The notes beneath the pieces were generated by a model that saw nothing but the letters and a program-made list of their open reading frames with translations, was not told the DNA's origin and searched no databases. Positions 33,427 to 42,711 of a DNA stretch of 44,863 bases are shown here, piece after piece (position 1 is the first letter of the stretch; the number at the start of each line of letters is the position of its first letter). The DNA is from Rhodospirillales bacterium (GTDB taxonomy: Bacteria > Pseudomonadota > Alphaproteobacteria > ATCC43930 > CGMCC-115725): assembly GCA_028291405.1 (NCBI GenBank), contig JAQGID010000142.1, positions 1 to 44,863 on the forward strand, in the 5' to 3' direction. The position numbers and the translations under genes are program-made.

Positions 33427-34269
33427 ATGGCCGAAGCAGCATTCCCTGGCACCGATGACTATTCGATGGCCGAGCTGATGGCGATCGTTCTCGCGCGAAT
33501 GGCGGGGGGCGGGGAGGAGACCGTCGCGGGCGGCGGTGCCAACGGCGGCATCCCGCTGGCGGCGAATCGGCTGGCGCAGCTCACTGTCAATCCGAACCTC
33601 TGGCTCTTCACTGGAGGCGCCGGCGTCTACAACGGCAAGTTCGACACGCTGCCGCTCGGCACCTGGGATCCGAGCTGCGGGCACGGCGCCGAGTGCAAGA
33701 TCTATATCGCCGACGTCGTCGACGGCGGCACCAAGGGACTCAATCCGCGGGCGACGCGCATCAAGCGGCTCGGCTCGAGCGGCTTCGGCGGCATCCAGGT
33801 CGACAAATACGGCAACGTCAACATGATCGGCATCGGGCCGCATCCCAAGCTGAAGGTGCGCGGGCCGGGCACGGTCGGCACGATCTGGATGGGGTCGCAG
33901 TCGCACAACATCATCGTCGAGCATCACAACAAGCGCGTCTTCGTCGACAAGGTCGACTACGTCAGCGGCGCCGGCTGGATGACCGGCGGCAACAGCCGGC
34001 ACGAGGCGCTCGATGGCCGTGATGGTCCGGAATACGTCTGGTCGTCGATCTGCGTCTGCGACTTCACCGAGGACGACCATCGCATGCGGCTGGCTTCGGT
34101 TCATCCCGGGTACACCGTCGCCGACGTCGTTGCCAATACCGGCTTCGAGTTGGTGATCCCCGATGAGGTACCGACGACGACTCCGCCCACCGACTTCGAG
34201 CTGAAGGCGCTGCGCACGCAGGTTGACCGCAACGGCGTGCTGCGCAAGCGGCGCCTGACGGTCGGCTGA
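33427..34269 (+). CDS. CoA-transferase family subunit B (IpdB-like)
   Basis: Beta subunit of 280 residues. N-terminal YSMAELMAIVLARMAG and GGGANGGIPLAANRLAQL are as in glutaconate CoA-transferase beta/IpdB proteins. At the place where true CoA-transferases have the catalytic Glu in an (Y)ESG-type turn, I read WLFTGGAGVY (59-68) with Thr and no Glu. That suggests a hydrolase or another altered chemistry rather than classical CoA exchange; the alignment is by eye. The gene lies 5 bp before the acyl-CoA synthetase gene and is part of a five-gene rightward operon. Confidence 0.87.
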   Translation: MAEAAFPGTDDYSMAELMAIVLARMAGGGEETVAGGGANGGIPLAANRLAQLTVNPNLWLFTGGAGVYNGKFDTLPLGTWDPSCGHGAECKIYIADVVDGGTKGLNPRATRIKRLGSSGFGGIQVDKYGNVNMIGIGPHPKLKVRGPGTVGTIWMGSQSHNIIVEHHNKRVFVDKVDYVSGAGWMTGGNSRHEALDGRDGPEYVWSSICVCDFTEDDHRMRLASVHPGYTVADVVANTGFELVIPDEVPTTTPPTDFELKALRTQVDRNGVLRKRRLTVG

Positions 34270-34274
34270 CCGTC

Positions 34275-35810
34275 ATGGTCATCGGCGAGACGCTGGCGCA
34301 TCAGGCACGGGTCATCCCCGATCGCGAGGCCCTGGTGGTGGGCGAGCGGCGCCTGACCTGGCGCCAGCTTGACGCCGGCGTCAACCGTTTCGCCAACGCG
34401 CTGCTGGATCTCGGCGCCAAACATGGCGACCGCGTCCTGCTGCTGCTTGGCAACGGCGTCGAATTCGTGGAGGCCTATTATGGCCTGGCGAAGATCGGTT
34501 GCGTCAGCGCGCCGGTGATGCCGCGGTCAGTCCCCTCCGAGGTCGCCTTCATCGCCGAGCGGCTGCGTGCGAAGTTCATCGTCGTCGAGGCCGGTGCGAC
34601 CCATCTCGTCCGTGAGATCGGCGCGGGCTCGTCGGTTCAGGCGATCGGCGTCGGCGCGGGGCACGGGCTGGCGCTCGACTACGACACGCTGCTCGCCGCG
34701 GCCTCGGATGCCCAGCCTCAGGTCGCGGTTTCGCCCGACGATCTGCTCACGGTCAAGTTCACGGGCGGTACGACCGGCGTGCCCAAAGGCTGCGTCCGGA
34801 CGCATCGCAACTTCATCATGGCCGCGGCGGTGACGCTCGCCGAGATTCCGCTGACCGATGAGGAGTCGGCGCTGATCGCGACGCCGCTCGCTGCCGGCAT
34901 GGCGATCTCGCAGCTGACGATGCTGATCCTCAAGGGGAGCCGCATCGTGATGATGAAGCGTTTCGAGCCCGGCGAGTATCTCGAGACGCTTGCGCGCGAG
35001 CGTCCGACGCTCGGCTATCTGATGGACGTGATGTCGCGGCGGCTTGCGGCGCACCCCGCCTATCACGACACCGACTTTGGCTGCATGCGGCTGCTGCACG
35101 GCGTCAATGCGGCCGACGTGCTCTATAAATTCAAGGAGCAGCGGAGCTTCCGCGCCGGCTTTACCTCGGGCTACGCTTCCTCGGAATGCGGCGGGCTCGT
35201 CTCCTTCAAGAAGCCGGACTACTACGCTCGGGCGCTGGCCAATCCGAAGCTCGAATATCTGCTCGATTCCGTCGGGCGCGAGGCGCCGCTGTCGCGCATC
35301 GAGATCGTCGACGACGATAGGCAACCGGTGCCGGACGGCGAGCTCGGTGAGCTCGCGGTGCGGGGTCCGTCCGTCTTCCAGGGCTATTGGGAGATGCCTG
35401 AAGAGACCGCGAAGGTGCTGCGCGGCGGCTGGCTTTTCACTGGCGACGTCGGGTTCAAGGATCGCGAGGGCGACATCTATCTGCGCGGCCGCAAGCGCGA
35501 GATGATCAAGTCCGGCGGTCTCAGCGTCTATCCTGCCGAGGTCGAGCCGGTGCTGCTGACCTACTCGAAGATCTCCGAGGTTGCCGTCGTCGGCATTCCG
35601 CACCGGGAATGGGGCGAGCAGGTCGTCGCCTGCGTCGTCGCATCGCCGGATTGCAGCGCCGAGGAGGTCATCGCCTGGTGCGACGGCAAGCTCGCCTCGT
35701 ACAAGCGGCCGAAGGAGGTCGTATTCTTTCCCTCGCTTCCGGTCAGCGAAGCGGGGAAGCTGCTCAAGAAAGAGCTGGTCCGGATATTGGTCGACCGCGT
35801 GTCGGGTTGA
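34275..35810 (+). CDS. AMP-forming acyl-CoA synthetase
   Basis: Adenylating enzyme of 511 residues that activates a carboxylic acid as its CoA thioester. The P-loop is KFTGGTTGVPKG, the A5/A7 motifs are SGYASSECGG and WLFTGDVG, A8 is GRKREMIKSGG, and the catalytic lysine of A10 is in EAGKLLKKEL. It most resembles the fatty/aromatic acid ligase group; the substrate is not decided by sequence. Placed directly after the CoA-transferase-like pair, it probably supplies the CoA ester on which they act. Confidence 0.92.
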   Translation: MVIGETLAHQARVIPDREALVVGERRLTWRQLDAGVNRFANALLDLGAKHGDRVLLLLGNGVEFVEAYYGLAKIGCVSAPVMPRSVPSEVAFIAERLRAKFIVVEAGATHLVREIGAGSSVQAIGVGAGHGLALDYDTLLAAASDAQPQVAVSPDDLLTVKFTGGTTGVPKGCVRTHRNFIMAAAVTLAEIPLTDEESALIATPLAAGMAISQLTMLILKGSRIVMMKRFEPGEYLETLARERPTLGYLMDVMSRRLAAHPAYHDTDFGCMRLLHGVNAADVLYKFKEQRSFRAGFTSGYASSECGGLVSFKKPDYYARALANPKLEYLLDSVGREAPLSRIEIVDDDRQPVPDGELGELAVRGPSVFQGYWEMPEETAKVLRGGWLFTGDVGFKDREGDIYLRGRKREMIKSGGLSVYPAEVEPVLLTYSKISEVAVVGIPHREWGEQVVACVVASPDCSAEEVIAWCDGKLASYKRPKEVVFFPSLPVSEAGKLLKKELVRILVDRVSG

Positions 35811-35863
35811 CGCGCGACGTCGATCGGTCAGGCCGGAATTCGAAACGCGGTGGGAGGAATGGG

Positions 35864-37417
35864 ATGACAAAGACGGTCATGACCACGATCGTGCTCGTCG
35901 CCGGGCTGCTTGCCGGTGGCCTTGCGCTGCGCGCCGTTCCCGCCTCGGCGACGCCCGCGAGCAACACCCTGACGATCGCCTTCAACATTCCGTTCAGCGG
36001 TCTCGATTATTACGCCGGGAGCTACCCGCACACCGAGTTCATCACGCGCATGGTGTTCGACGGGCTGGTCGAATACGACCCGAAGACCCTCTCGGTGAAA
36101 CCAATCCTGGCAAGATCCTGGGAGCGGGTCGGCGACGACGTCATCGAGTTCACCCTGCGCGACGACGTCAAGTGGCATGACGGACAGCCGTTCAGCGCCG
36201 ACGACGTCGTCTATACCTTCGACTGGATCACCAATCCGGCGAACGCCAAGATGGTGCGCGAGCAGTGGCTCTGGGCTTGGGTCGATCACGCCGAGAAGAT
36301 CGGTCCCGGCAAAGTCCGGCTCGTGATGAAGAAGAATTGCCCCTACGATCTGCTGCTGCTCGCCTATACGCCGATCTACCCCGAGCATTACCACCGCGCG
36401 CTTGCCGACAAGAAGGAGTTCGGCCGCAAGCCGATCGGGACCGGTCCCTACAAGCTCGCGCAGTACGACGAGGCGAACGGTGTCATCGTCGAGCAGAATC
36501 CGGACTACCGCCACGGCGGCGACATCCGCAGGCCGACCAACATCAAGCGCATCAAGATGCGCTACATCGCCGACGACGGGACGCAGGTCGCCGAGCTGCT
36601 GACCGGCGGCGTCGAGCTGTTCCGTGACATCCCTGCCGAGCAGGCGATCCAGCTGACCGCCGATCCGCGCTTCGAGGCGACGTTCAACGCCGGCGTCGGA
36701 CTGACTTACATGTGGTTCGACGCGACCGGTCGGTCAGGCAATGAGGCATTGAAGAATCCCAAGGTGCGTCGCGCTCTGGCGATGTCGGTTGATCGCCACA
36801 AGCTCGCCGGCATCCTCGAGGCCGACCGCAAAATCGTGCTGCCCGAGAACATGTGCTGGAAGGAGAGCGTCGCCGGCTGCGACTTCAGCGTGACGATGCC
36901 GGAATACGATCCCGCCGCGGCCAAGAAGCTGCTGGCTGAGGCTGGCTACCCCGACGGTTTCGACGTCGAGATCACGAGCTATGTGGGGCGCGTCACGATG
37001 ATGGCCGAGGCCGTGGCCGGCTATTACAAGGCGATCGGCGTGCGGGCGACGATCGCCTCGGTGACGCTGACGACCTTCCAGCAGAAGGCGGCGTCGGGCA
37101 AGATGCAGATGGCGGTGCTCGCCAATAGCCTGAGCGGTATTCCCGATATCAGCCGGCTGATCTCGTTCTTCTTCCAGACCTACGATTATACCGGCGACGC
37201 GGCGTTGAAATCGCTCGCCGACCAGGCCGATTCCGAGATGGATCCGATCAGGCGCAAGGCGATCGCCAAGCAGTTCTTCGACCGCAACATGGAGAACGCC
37301 TATATCATGCCGCTGAACTCGCTGACCCACGTCTTCCCGCATATTCGGGAGCTCGCGGTGCGCGAAGGCTCGGTCAGCACCTTCGGCGTCACTTGGCAGG
37401 ATCTCAGTTGGAAATGA
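35864..37417 (+). CDS. Dpp/Opp-type ABC transporter substrate-binding protein
   Basis: Periplasmic binding protein of 517 residues (SBP_bac_5 family). A signal peptide covers about 1-26 (ending PASAT), with family motifs FTLRDDVKWHDGQPFSADDV, PIGTGPYKL and AKKLLAEAGYPDGF. Such proteins bind peptides, nickel or a variety of small organic compounds. GGGAGGAATGGG precedes the ATG. It has no cognate permease here and has a paralogue of similar length at 38314-39852 on the other strand. Its stop overlaps the hydrolase start (ATGA). Confidence 0.93.
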   Translation: MTKTVMTTIVLVAGLLAGGLALRAVPASATPASNTLTIAFNIPFSGLDYYAGSYPHTEFITRMVFDGLVEYDPKTLSVKPILARSWERVGDDVIEFTLRDDVKWHDGQPFSADDVVYTFDWITNPANAKMVREQWLWAWVDHAEKIGPGKVRLVMKKNCPYDLLLLAYTPIYPEHYHRALADKKEFGRKPIGTGPYKLAQYDEANGVIVEQNPDYRHGGDIRRPTNIKRIKMRYIADDGTQVAELLTGGVELFRDIPAEQAIQLTADPRFEATFNAGVGLTYMWFDATGRSGNEALKNPKVRRALAMSVDRHKLAGILEADRKIVLPENMCWKESVAGCDFSVTMPEYDPAAAKKLLAEAGYPDGFDVEITSYVGRVTMMAEAVAGYYKAIGVRATIASVTLTTFQQKAASGKMQMAVLANSLSGIPDISRLISFFFQTYDYTGDAALKSLADQADSEMDPIRRKAIAKQFFDRNMENAYIMPLNSLTHVFPHIRELAVREGSVSTFGVTWQDLSWK

Positions 37418-38310
37418 CCGATAAATTCGACGCCGGCGCAATCGCGAGCAAGCTGCGCAGCCTCGGGCGCCTCCTGTCGCCGGATCTGATCGAGACCTCG
37501 CAGGGACTCTACGCACTGCATCACGAGCAGGAGCCCTATGCCGGCGTCGCCGTCACGCGCGACATCGCCTACGGCAGCGACGAGCGCCAGCGTCTCGATC
37601 TCTTCGCGCCGCAAGAGCACGGCAGCGGCCGTGCGATCTTGCTCTTCGTCCACGGCGGCGGCTTCGTCGGCGGCGACAAGAAGCGGCCGGGGACGCCCTA
37701 TCATGACAATGTTGCGCTTTTCGCAGTACGCAACGGCATGGTCGGCGTCAACATGACCTATTGCCTGGCGCCGCAGAACCCGTGGCCGGCCGGCGCGGCG
37801 GACATCGGCGCTGCCGTCGCATGGCTGCACGAGCATGCGACGGCGCATGGCGGCGACCCCGAACGCATCTTCATCCTCGGAACCTCGGCCGGCGCCGTCC
37901 ACGTCGCCTCCTATGTCGCGCACGCGCAATTCCATCCCGCGGGTAAGCCTGCCGCCGCAGGTGCGATCATGTTGTCCGGCATCTACGACATCGAGACGGC
38001 GCAGCGCAACAAGCTGCTGACCCTCTATTACGGCACTGACGAAACGCTCTATGGCGCGCGCTCCTCGCTGCCCGGTCTACTGGAGACCACGGTTCCGCTG
38101 CTCTTCGGTATCGCCGAGCTCGAACCGCCGGATTTCGAGAGCCAGGCGCTACGGCTCATCGGCGCCTACATGGAACGCCACGGGCATTGGCCGCGCTTCA
38201 TCCGGCTGACGGGGCACAACCATTTCACGGCGACGCTGCACCTGAACACCGAAGACGATTACCTCGCCAATCAGATCCTCGATCTCGTGCGCGCGTCGAA
38301 CGCGTCCTAG
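37414..38310 (+). CDS. Alpha/beta hydrolase (HSL/carboxylesterase-like)
   Basis: Esterase-like enzyme of 298 residues. The oxyanion motif HGGGF, the nucleophile elbow GTSAGA with the catalytic Ser, and a C-terminal His in GHNHF are present, as in hormone-sensitive-lipase-type and kynurenine-formamidase-like hydrolases. There is no signal peptide, so it is cytoplasmic. The ATG overlaps the stop of the binding protein by 4 nt, making it the last gene of the 32.4-38.3 kb operon. It may hydrolyse an ester form of the substrate before CoA activation. Its stop is 3 bp from that of the convergent binding-protein gene. Confidence 0.9.
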   Translation: MTDKFDAGAIASKLRSLGRLLSPDLIETSQGLYALHHEQEPYAGVAVTRDIAYGSDERQRLDLFAPQEHGSGRAILLFVHGGGFVGGDKKRPGTPYHDNVALFAVRNGMVGVNMTYCLAPQNPWPAGAADIGAAVAWLHEHATAHGGDPERIFILGTSAGAVHVASYVAHAQFHPAGKPAAAGAIMLSGIYDIETAQRNKLLTLYYGTDETLYGARSSLPGLLETTVPLLFGIAELEPPDFESQALRLIGAYMERHGHWPRFIRLTGHNHFTATLHLNTEDDYLANQILDLVRASNAS

Positions 38311-38313
38311 AGC

Positions 38314-39852
38314 TTATTTCCAGCTCATCTCGGTCAGCGCTGCGCCGTATGGGTTGATCACGCCGAGTCCGATCTGAAGATCCCGCGTGTGCACGAAGGC
38401 GTCCGGCCGGTTGGCGATCGGCACGACGTAGCTCTGTTCGTTGACGCGATCGAAGAGCTCGCGGTAGATCGCCCGCCGCTTGCCCTCGTCGAGCGTCGTA
38501 AGCCCGTCCTTCGCGAGCTTGGCGATCGCCGTGTCCCGCCAATAGTCGCGGGGGCCGCCGTCGAAATATTTGTCGACCGTCGCGGAGACGTCCGGCAAGC
38601 CCGAGGCAGACCAAGAGCCCGCGAGAATCTGGATTTTGCCGGCGACCTCCTTCTGCCGATAGGTGCCGAAGGTCACCTTGTCGACCCGCGCCCTGACACC
38701 GATCTTACGGAACTCTCCGGAGAGCGCTTCGGCCAGCGAATAATTTCCCGTGAAGGCGGTGATCTCGACGTCGAAGCCGTCGGGATAGCCCGCCTCGGTC
38801 AGCAGGCGCTTCGCCGCTGCGGGATCATAGGGCGGCGGCTTGGTCGAGAAGTCGCAGCCGAGCTGGTTCGGCAGGCACAAGGCGTCGATCGCATGGACGG
38901 CATCGCTGCCGGGCAGGACGCTGCGCGCGACCATCTCGCGATCCATCGCCTGCGCCAGCGCCTGACGAACCTTCAGATCGCCGAGCGCGGCATTTCCGGA
39001 CCGCCCGATCGCGTCGATCGAGATGTAGACATAGCTCATTCCCTGGCTGGCGGTGACGGCGAGCAGCGGATTGCTCGCGAGAAGGTCGGCGGTGTCCTTC
39101 GAGCTGGTGTGGAGGAGATCGATGCCACCAACCGTCAATTGCGCGACCTGCGTCTGCAGATCCAGGATCGGCAGCGCCTGGATCCGCCCGATGCTCGCCC
39201 CCTGCCGGCAGTTGCTCGCGAGCTTGTAGTCGTCGTTGCGCACGAGGACGATGCCGGCGGAGCTGTCGAATGACGCGACCTTGTAGGGGCCGGTGCCGAT
39301 CGGGGTCTTGCGGCCGAAGTCGCTCTTGGTCTCGTACGAGGCGTGCAGCTTCGCCGGCAGGATCGGCGCCGAGATCGCGAGACGGACGAGGGCGAGCGGC
39401 GTCGGCTCCTTGGCAATGACGCGCACGCGATAGTCGTCGACTTTCTCGGCGTGCTCCAGCCAAGCAAGGTCCCCGGCCGCGTAGCGCAGCTTGTTCTGCG
39501 GATCGATCGCCCAACTCAGCGTGTAGACGACATCGTCGGCGGTCAGCTTGCTGCCGTCGTGGAAAACCACGTCGTCGCGCAGGACGAACTCGATCGTGCG
39601 ATCGTCGATCTGACTCCAGGACTTCGCCAGCAGCGGCGCGAAGCTCCGGCTGTTGCGGTCGTAGCAGATCAGCCAGTCGAAGACGGCGCCGGTGGTGATC
39701 CGCGTCTCAGGCTTGGGATCCTCCATGTCGAGGATCGTCGAGATCGGATCAGTGAAGGCGACGCGGAGCGTGTCCTTTGCCTTCTGTGCCCCGGCCGGTG
39801 CAGCGCCCAGCAACAGCGCCGTCGCGATCACCGCCAGTCCGAGCTTCGCCAT
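38314..39852 (-). CDS. Dpp/Opp-type ABC transporter substrate-binding protein, second copy
   Basis: Periplasmic binding protein of 512 residues, SBP_bac_5 family, paralogous to the one at 35864-37417. Both share VLRDDV-type, PIGTGPYK, RSGNAAL-type and AAAKRLLTEAGYPDGFDVEIT features and end in a similar WK. The signal peptide covers about 1-22 (ending PAGAQ). GGGAGGGGACGG precedes the ATG. It is transcribed toward the hydrolase gene. Two members of this family in one cluster without a permease suggest either a shared ABC system elsewhere or different ligands. Confidence 0.92.
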   Translation of the reverse strand: MAKLGLAVIATALLLGAAPAGAQKAKDTLRVAFTDPISTILDMEDPKPETRITTGAVFDWLICYDRNSRSFAPLLAKSWSQIDDRTIEFVLRDDVVFHDGSKLTADDVVYTLSWAIDPQNKLRYAAGDLAWLEHAEKVDDYRVRVIAKEPTPLALVRLAISAPILPAKLHASYETKSDFGRKTPIGTGPYKVASFDSSAGIVLVRNDDYKLASNCRQGASIGRIQALPILDLQTQVAQLTVGGIDLLHTSSKDTADLLASNPLLAVTASQGMSYVYISIDAIGRSGNAALGDLKVRQALAQAMDREMVARSVLPGSDAVHAIDALCLPNQLGCDFSTKPPPYDPAAAKRLLTEAGYPDGFDVEITAFTGNYSLAEALSGEFRKIGVRARVDKVTFGTYRQKEVAGKIQILAGSWSASGLPDVSATVDKYFDGGPRDYWRDTAIAKLAKDGLTTLDEGKRRAIYRELFDRVNEQSYVVPIANRPDAFVHTRDLQIGLGVINPYGAALTEMSWK

Positions 39853-39967
39853 CCGTCCCCTCCCGTCATTTCTCGCCGCCGGTACATAGACGGTTTCGGG
39901 GGTCGCGTGGAAACCTCATTTGCTTTACAAGCCCGCAACACCGAGCGGATTCTGCAATTGTGAGTGT

Positions 39968-41188
39968 TCAGGCGACCGCCTCCGGCAACCGCTCGAGCTG
40001 TGGCACCGGCGAGCACAGGATGATCAGCGCTTGCACCGCGAAGCCCGCTGCGGCGACGATGATGCAAGCCGAGGGTCCGGAGGCAGCGCCGATCGCACCG
40101 CCAAGCGCGGCGCCGATTGGGCGGGCGCCGGTATTCGCCGTCATGAACAGCGCCGAGACGCGGCCGAGGAGCGGGGCGGGGGTGACGGTCTGGCGCAGCG
40201 TCACCTGGCTGATCACATAGACGATCGGGCCGGCACCGAAGAGGAAGAACGAGGCGCCGGCGAGGAAGCCGTTCGGCAGAAGGATCGTCGCCGCCATCAT
40301 CAGGGCGGCGACGAGCGACACCAGCGGCCCCAGCACGACCGCGGTCCCGAAGGACAGACAACGTACGATTCTTGCCGTGACCAGCGCGCCCAGCACCATC
40401 CCGATCCCGCAGCTGGCGAGGGCTGCGCCGATCCCCGAGGCACTGAGGCCGAGGACCTGGACCGCGTAGGGTACGAAAGCCGCTTGCAGGACGAACCATG
40501 AGCAGTTCCAGACGACGGCGGTGAGCAGCACCGGTCGCAGCAGCGGATGCGCCCAGGCGAAGCCGGCGCCTTCTCTGAGATCCCCGAAGATATGGCGCGG
40601 CGGCAGCTTAGGCCGCGGCTGCTCCGCGAGACCGATGAGCAGCACGACGGCGCTGCCCGACAGCACGGCCGCGAGGATGAAGGCAGGCGCCGTTCCGGCC
40701 CAGCCGACCAGCGCGCCGGCGAGGGCCGGTCCGGCAGCAAAGGCGAGGCTGCGGGCAAGCTCGAGCCGACCGTTCGCGGCGGCGAGCGCGCCACGCGGCA
40801 CCAGCGATGGCACCAGCGCCGGCGCCGCAACGCTGAAGGCGACGGTGCCGGTCGTCGTGACGAAGCCGATCGCGGCGAGGAGCGGCAGCGACAGCAGGCC
40901 GAGTCCCATCAGCGCCGGCAGCGCGAGCAGGGCGAAGGTCCGCACCGCCTCGGCGATCGCCATCAGCCCGCGCCGCGACATGCGGTCGGCGATAATGCCG
41001 GCAGGGAAGGAGAGCAGCAGGAACGGCAGGCTTTGCGCCGCGGCAAGCAGGCCCGTCTGACCGACTCCGGCGCCGAGGACCAGCACCGCGACCATGGGCG
41101 CCGCAGTGAGCCCGATCTGCTCGGCGGATTGCGCCGCGAGATTGGACCACGCTAGACGATGAAATTCGGGAGGCAGTGACGACGACAT
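39968..41188 (-). CDS. MFS transporter (enterobactin-exporter-like family)
   Basis: Membrane transporter of about 406 residues with roughly 11-12 helices. The loop 2-3 signature is seen in FPAGIIADRMSRRG, and the central region GDLREGAGFAWAHPLLRP is typical of EntS/DUF894-type drug or siderophore exporters. Likely role: efflux of a substrate or intermediate of the surrounding catabolic cluster, but this is inference. I chose the ATG at 41188; the frame is open to a GTG at 41281, and neither has a strong ribosome site. It diverges from the second Rieske gene. Confidence 0.88.
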   Translation of the reverse strand: MSSSLPPEFHRLAWSNLAAQSAEQIGLTAAPMVAVLVLGAGVGQTGLLAAAQSLPFLLLSFPAGIIADRMSRRGLMAIAEAVRTFALLALPALMGLGLLSLPLLAAIGFVTTTGTVAFSVAAPALVPSLVPRGALAAANGRLELARSLAFAAGPALAGALVGWAGTAPAFILAAVLSGSAVVLLIGLAEQPRPKLPPRHIFGDLREGAGFAWAHPLLRPVLLTAVVWNCSWFVLQAAFVPYAVQVLGLSASGIGAALASCGIGMVLGALVTARIVRCLSFGTAVVLGPLVSLVAALMMAATILLPNGFLAGASFFLFGAGPIVYVISQVTLRQTVTPAPLLGRVSALFMTANTGARPIGAALGGAIGAASGPSACIIVAAAGFAVQALIILCSPVPQLERLPEAVA

Positions 41189-41283
41189 CGGGGACGAGAC
41201 CTCGGCAAATTGAAAACTACGATGCCGAGTATGGCGATGGTCTCGCTGCGGCGCGTGCCGATTGTTGCTCTCGAACTCCACTA

Positions 41284-41300
41284 ATATGCTAAATTCATAT
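41284..41300. promoter_or_regulatory. Short AT-rich dyad ATATG-N7-CATAT
   Basis: Five-base perfect arms in the AT-rich gap between the divergent MFS and Rieske genes. The spacing resembles sites for LysR- or GntR-type regulators, but it is short enough to be chance. Confidence 0.3.
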
Positions 41301-41350
41301 CAATCGAAGCGGGGCGAACGCAAACCCGTCGGGCGCGTGGAGGAACGAGG

Positions 41351-42655
41351 ATGCTGAGCAAGGAGAACAACGATCGCATCACGCGGACCGGTGCCGGAAC
41401 GCCTGGCGGCGCGATGATGCGGCGTTATTGGCAGCCGGTCGCCTTGTCGGTTGAGTTGTCAACGGATGTGCCCTTGCCGGTGAAGATCATGGGCGAGGAA
41501 CTCGTGCTGTTCCGCGACGCCGACGGCAAGCCCGCGCTGGTCGGCCGCCGCTGCCCGCACCGCCGCGTCGATCTCAGCTTCGGCCGCGTCGAGGATGGCG
41601 GTCTGCGCTGCCTCTACCATGGCTGGCTGATGTCGGGCGAAGGAACGTGCCTCGACCAGCCGGGCGAAGGGCCAGCCAGCGACTATAAGGACCGCATCCG
41701 GCATCTGGCATATCCCTGCCACGAGGCGGGCGGGGTCATCCTGACGTATATGGGCCCAGCGCCAGCGCCGCGGCTGCCGCAGTATCCCTTCATGTCGGCC
41801 ACGCCCGACCGGGTCTGGGCGACGAAGCTGCACCATGAATGCAATTATCTGCAGGGGAACGAGGGTAATCTCGATCCGCAGCATCTCTCCTATCTGCATC
41901 GCTTCATCATGGCGAGCGGCCTCAACGACGCCGACCTCAACACTGCCGTCAGCCGCGACCCGGCGCCGCGACTGGATTACGAGGAGACGCCTTACGGCTT
42001 CCGCGCCTTCGCGACGCGGCAGGCCGGCGAGGGCCGCAGCTACATTCGCATGACGAATTTCATCATGCCGAACAACTCCGCCTTCGAGGGCTCGCCGCTG
42101 GTCGATCCGCGGAAGGGCGATCGGCGCGGTAATCTCGGGTACCAGATGAATTGGCACGTCCCGATCGACGATACCGAGCACTGGAAATACATGATCCTCT
42201 ACAGCCACGAGGCGGCGATCGATCGCGACTTCATCGAGAAAATCGTGTTCTCGGACATCGGCGCGGATTACCGTCTCGCCCGGACGGCCGGCAACCGCTA
42301 TCTCCAGGATCGCGAGGAGATGAAGCGCGTCAGCTTCGCCGGCCTCGGCACTAGCTTCTGGGCCCATGATAAATTCGCCACCGAGGCGCAAGGCGTGATC
42401 GTCGATCGATCCGAGGAGCATCTCGGCGTGACCGACCGACCGACACAGGCGATGCGGCGCCAGCTGCTGAGCGCGATCGCGGACGTCGAGGCCGGACGCG
42501 ATCCGCTGTTCGTCGAGCGCGACGGGCAGCCGAACGCCTTGGCGACCATGGCCGTCGTCTCCAAGGATCTGCCGAGCACGACGGACGCTCTGGGCAATTG
42601 GTGGCAGGAATTTGCGCCGCAACGCCGCGAGCTGGAAGCACAGCCGGGGGACTAG
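41351..42655 (+). CDS. Rieske non-heme iron oxygenase, second copy
   Basis: Terminal oxygenase subunit of 434 residues. The Rieske motif is CPHRRVDLSFG followed by CLYHGW, with Leu in place of the usual Pro before Tyr-His. The catalytic iron motif NYLQGNEGNLDPQHLSYLH has both His ligands. It is related to, but clearly distinct from, the oxygenase at 29618-30910, with different residues around both metal sites, so the substrate probably differs. GGAGGAACGAGG precedes the ATG. It is followed 56 bp later by a Liv-type binding protein gene, mirroring the pairing at the other end of the cluster. No reductase is visible. Confidence 0.92.
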   Translation: MLSKENNDRITRTGAGTPGGAMMRRYWQPVALSVELSTDVPLPVKIMGEELVLFRDADGKPALVGRRCPHRRVDLSFGRVEDGGLRCLYHGWLMSGEGTCLDQPGEGPASDYKDRIRHLAYPCHEAGGVILTYMGPAPAPRLPQYPFMSATPDRVWATKLHHECNYLQGNEGNLDPQHLSYLHRFIMASGLNDADLNTAVSRDPAPRLDYEETPYGFRAFATRQAGEGRSYIRMTNFIMPNNSAFEGSPLVDPRKGDRRGNLGYQMNWHVPIDDTEHWKYMILYSHEAAIDRDFIEKIVFSDIGADYRLARTAGNRYLQDREEMKRVSFAGLGTSFWAHDKFATEAQGVIVDRSEEHLGVTDRPTQAMRRQLLSAIADVEAGRDPLFVERDGQPNALATMAVVSKDLPSTTDALGNWWQEFAPQRRELEAQPGD

Positions 42656-42711
42656 CGCTGCGAACGTCCCCGACGCGATCAACGAAAGAAAAAATAGAAG
42701 TGGAGGCTTCA

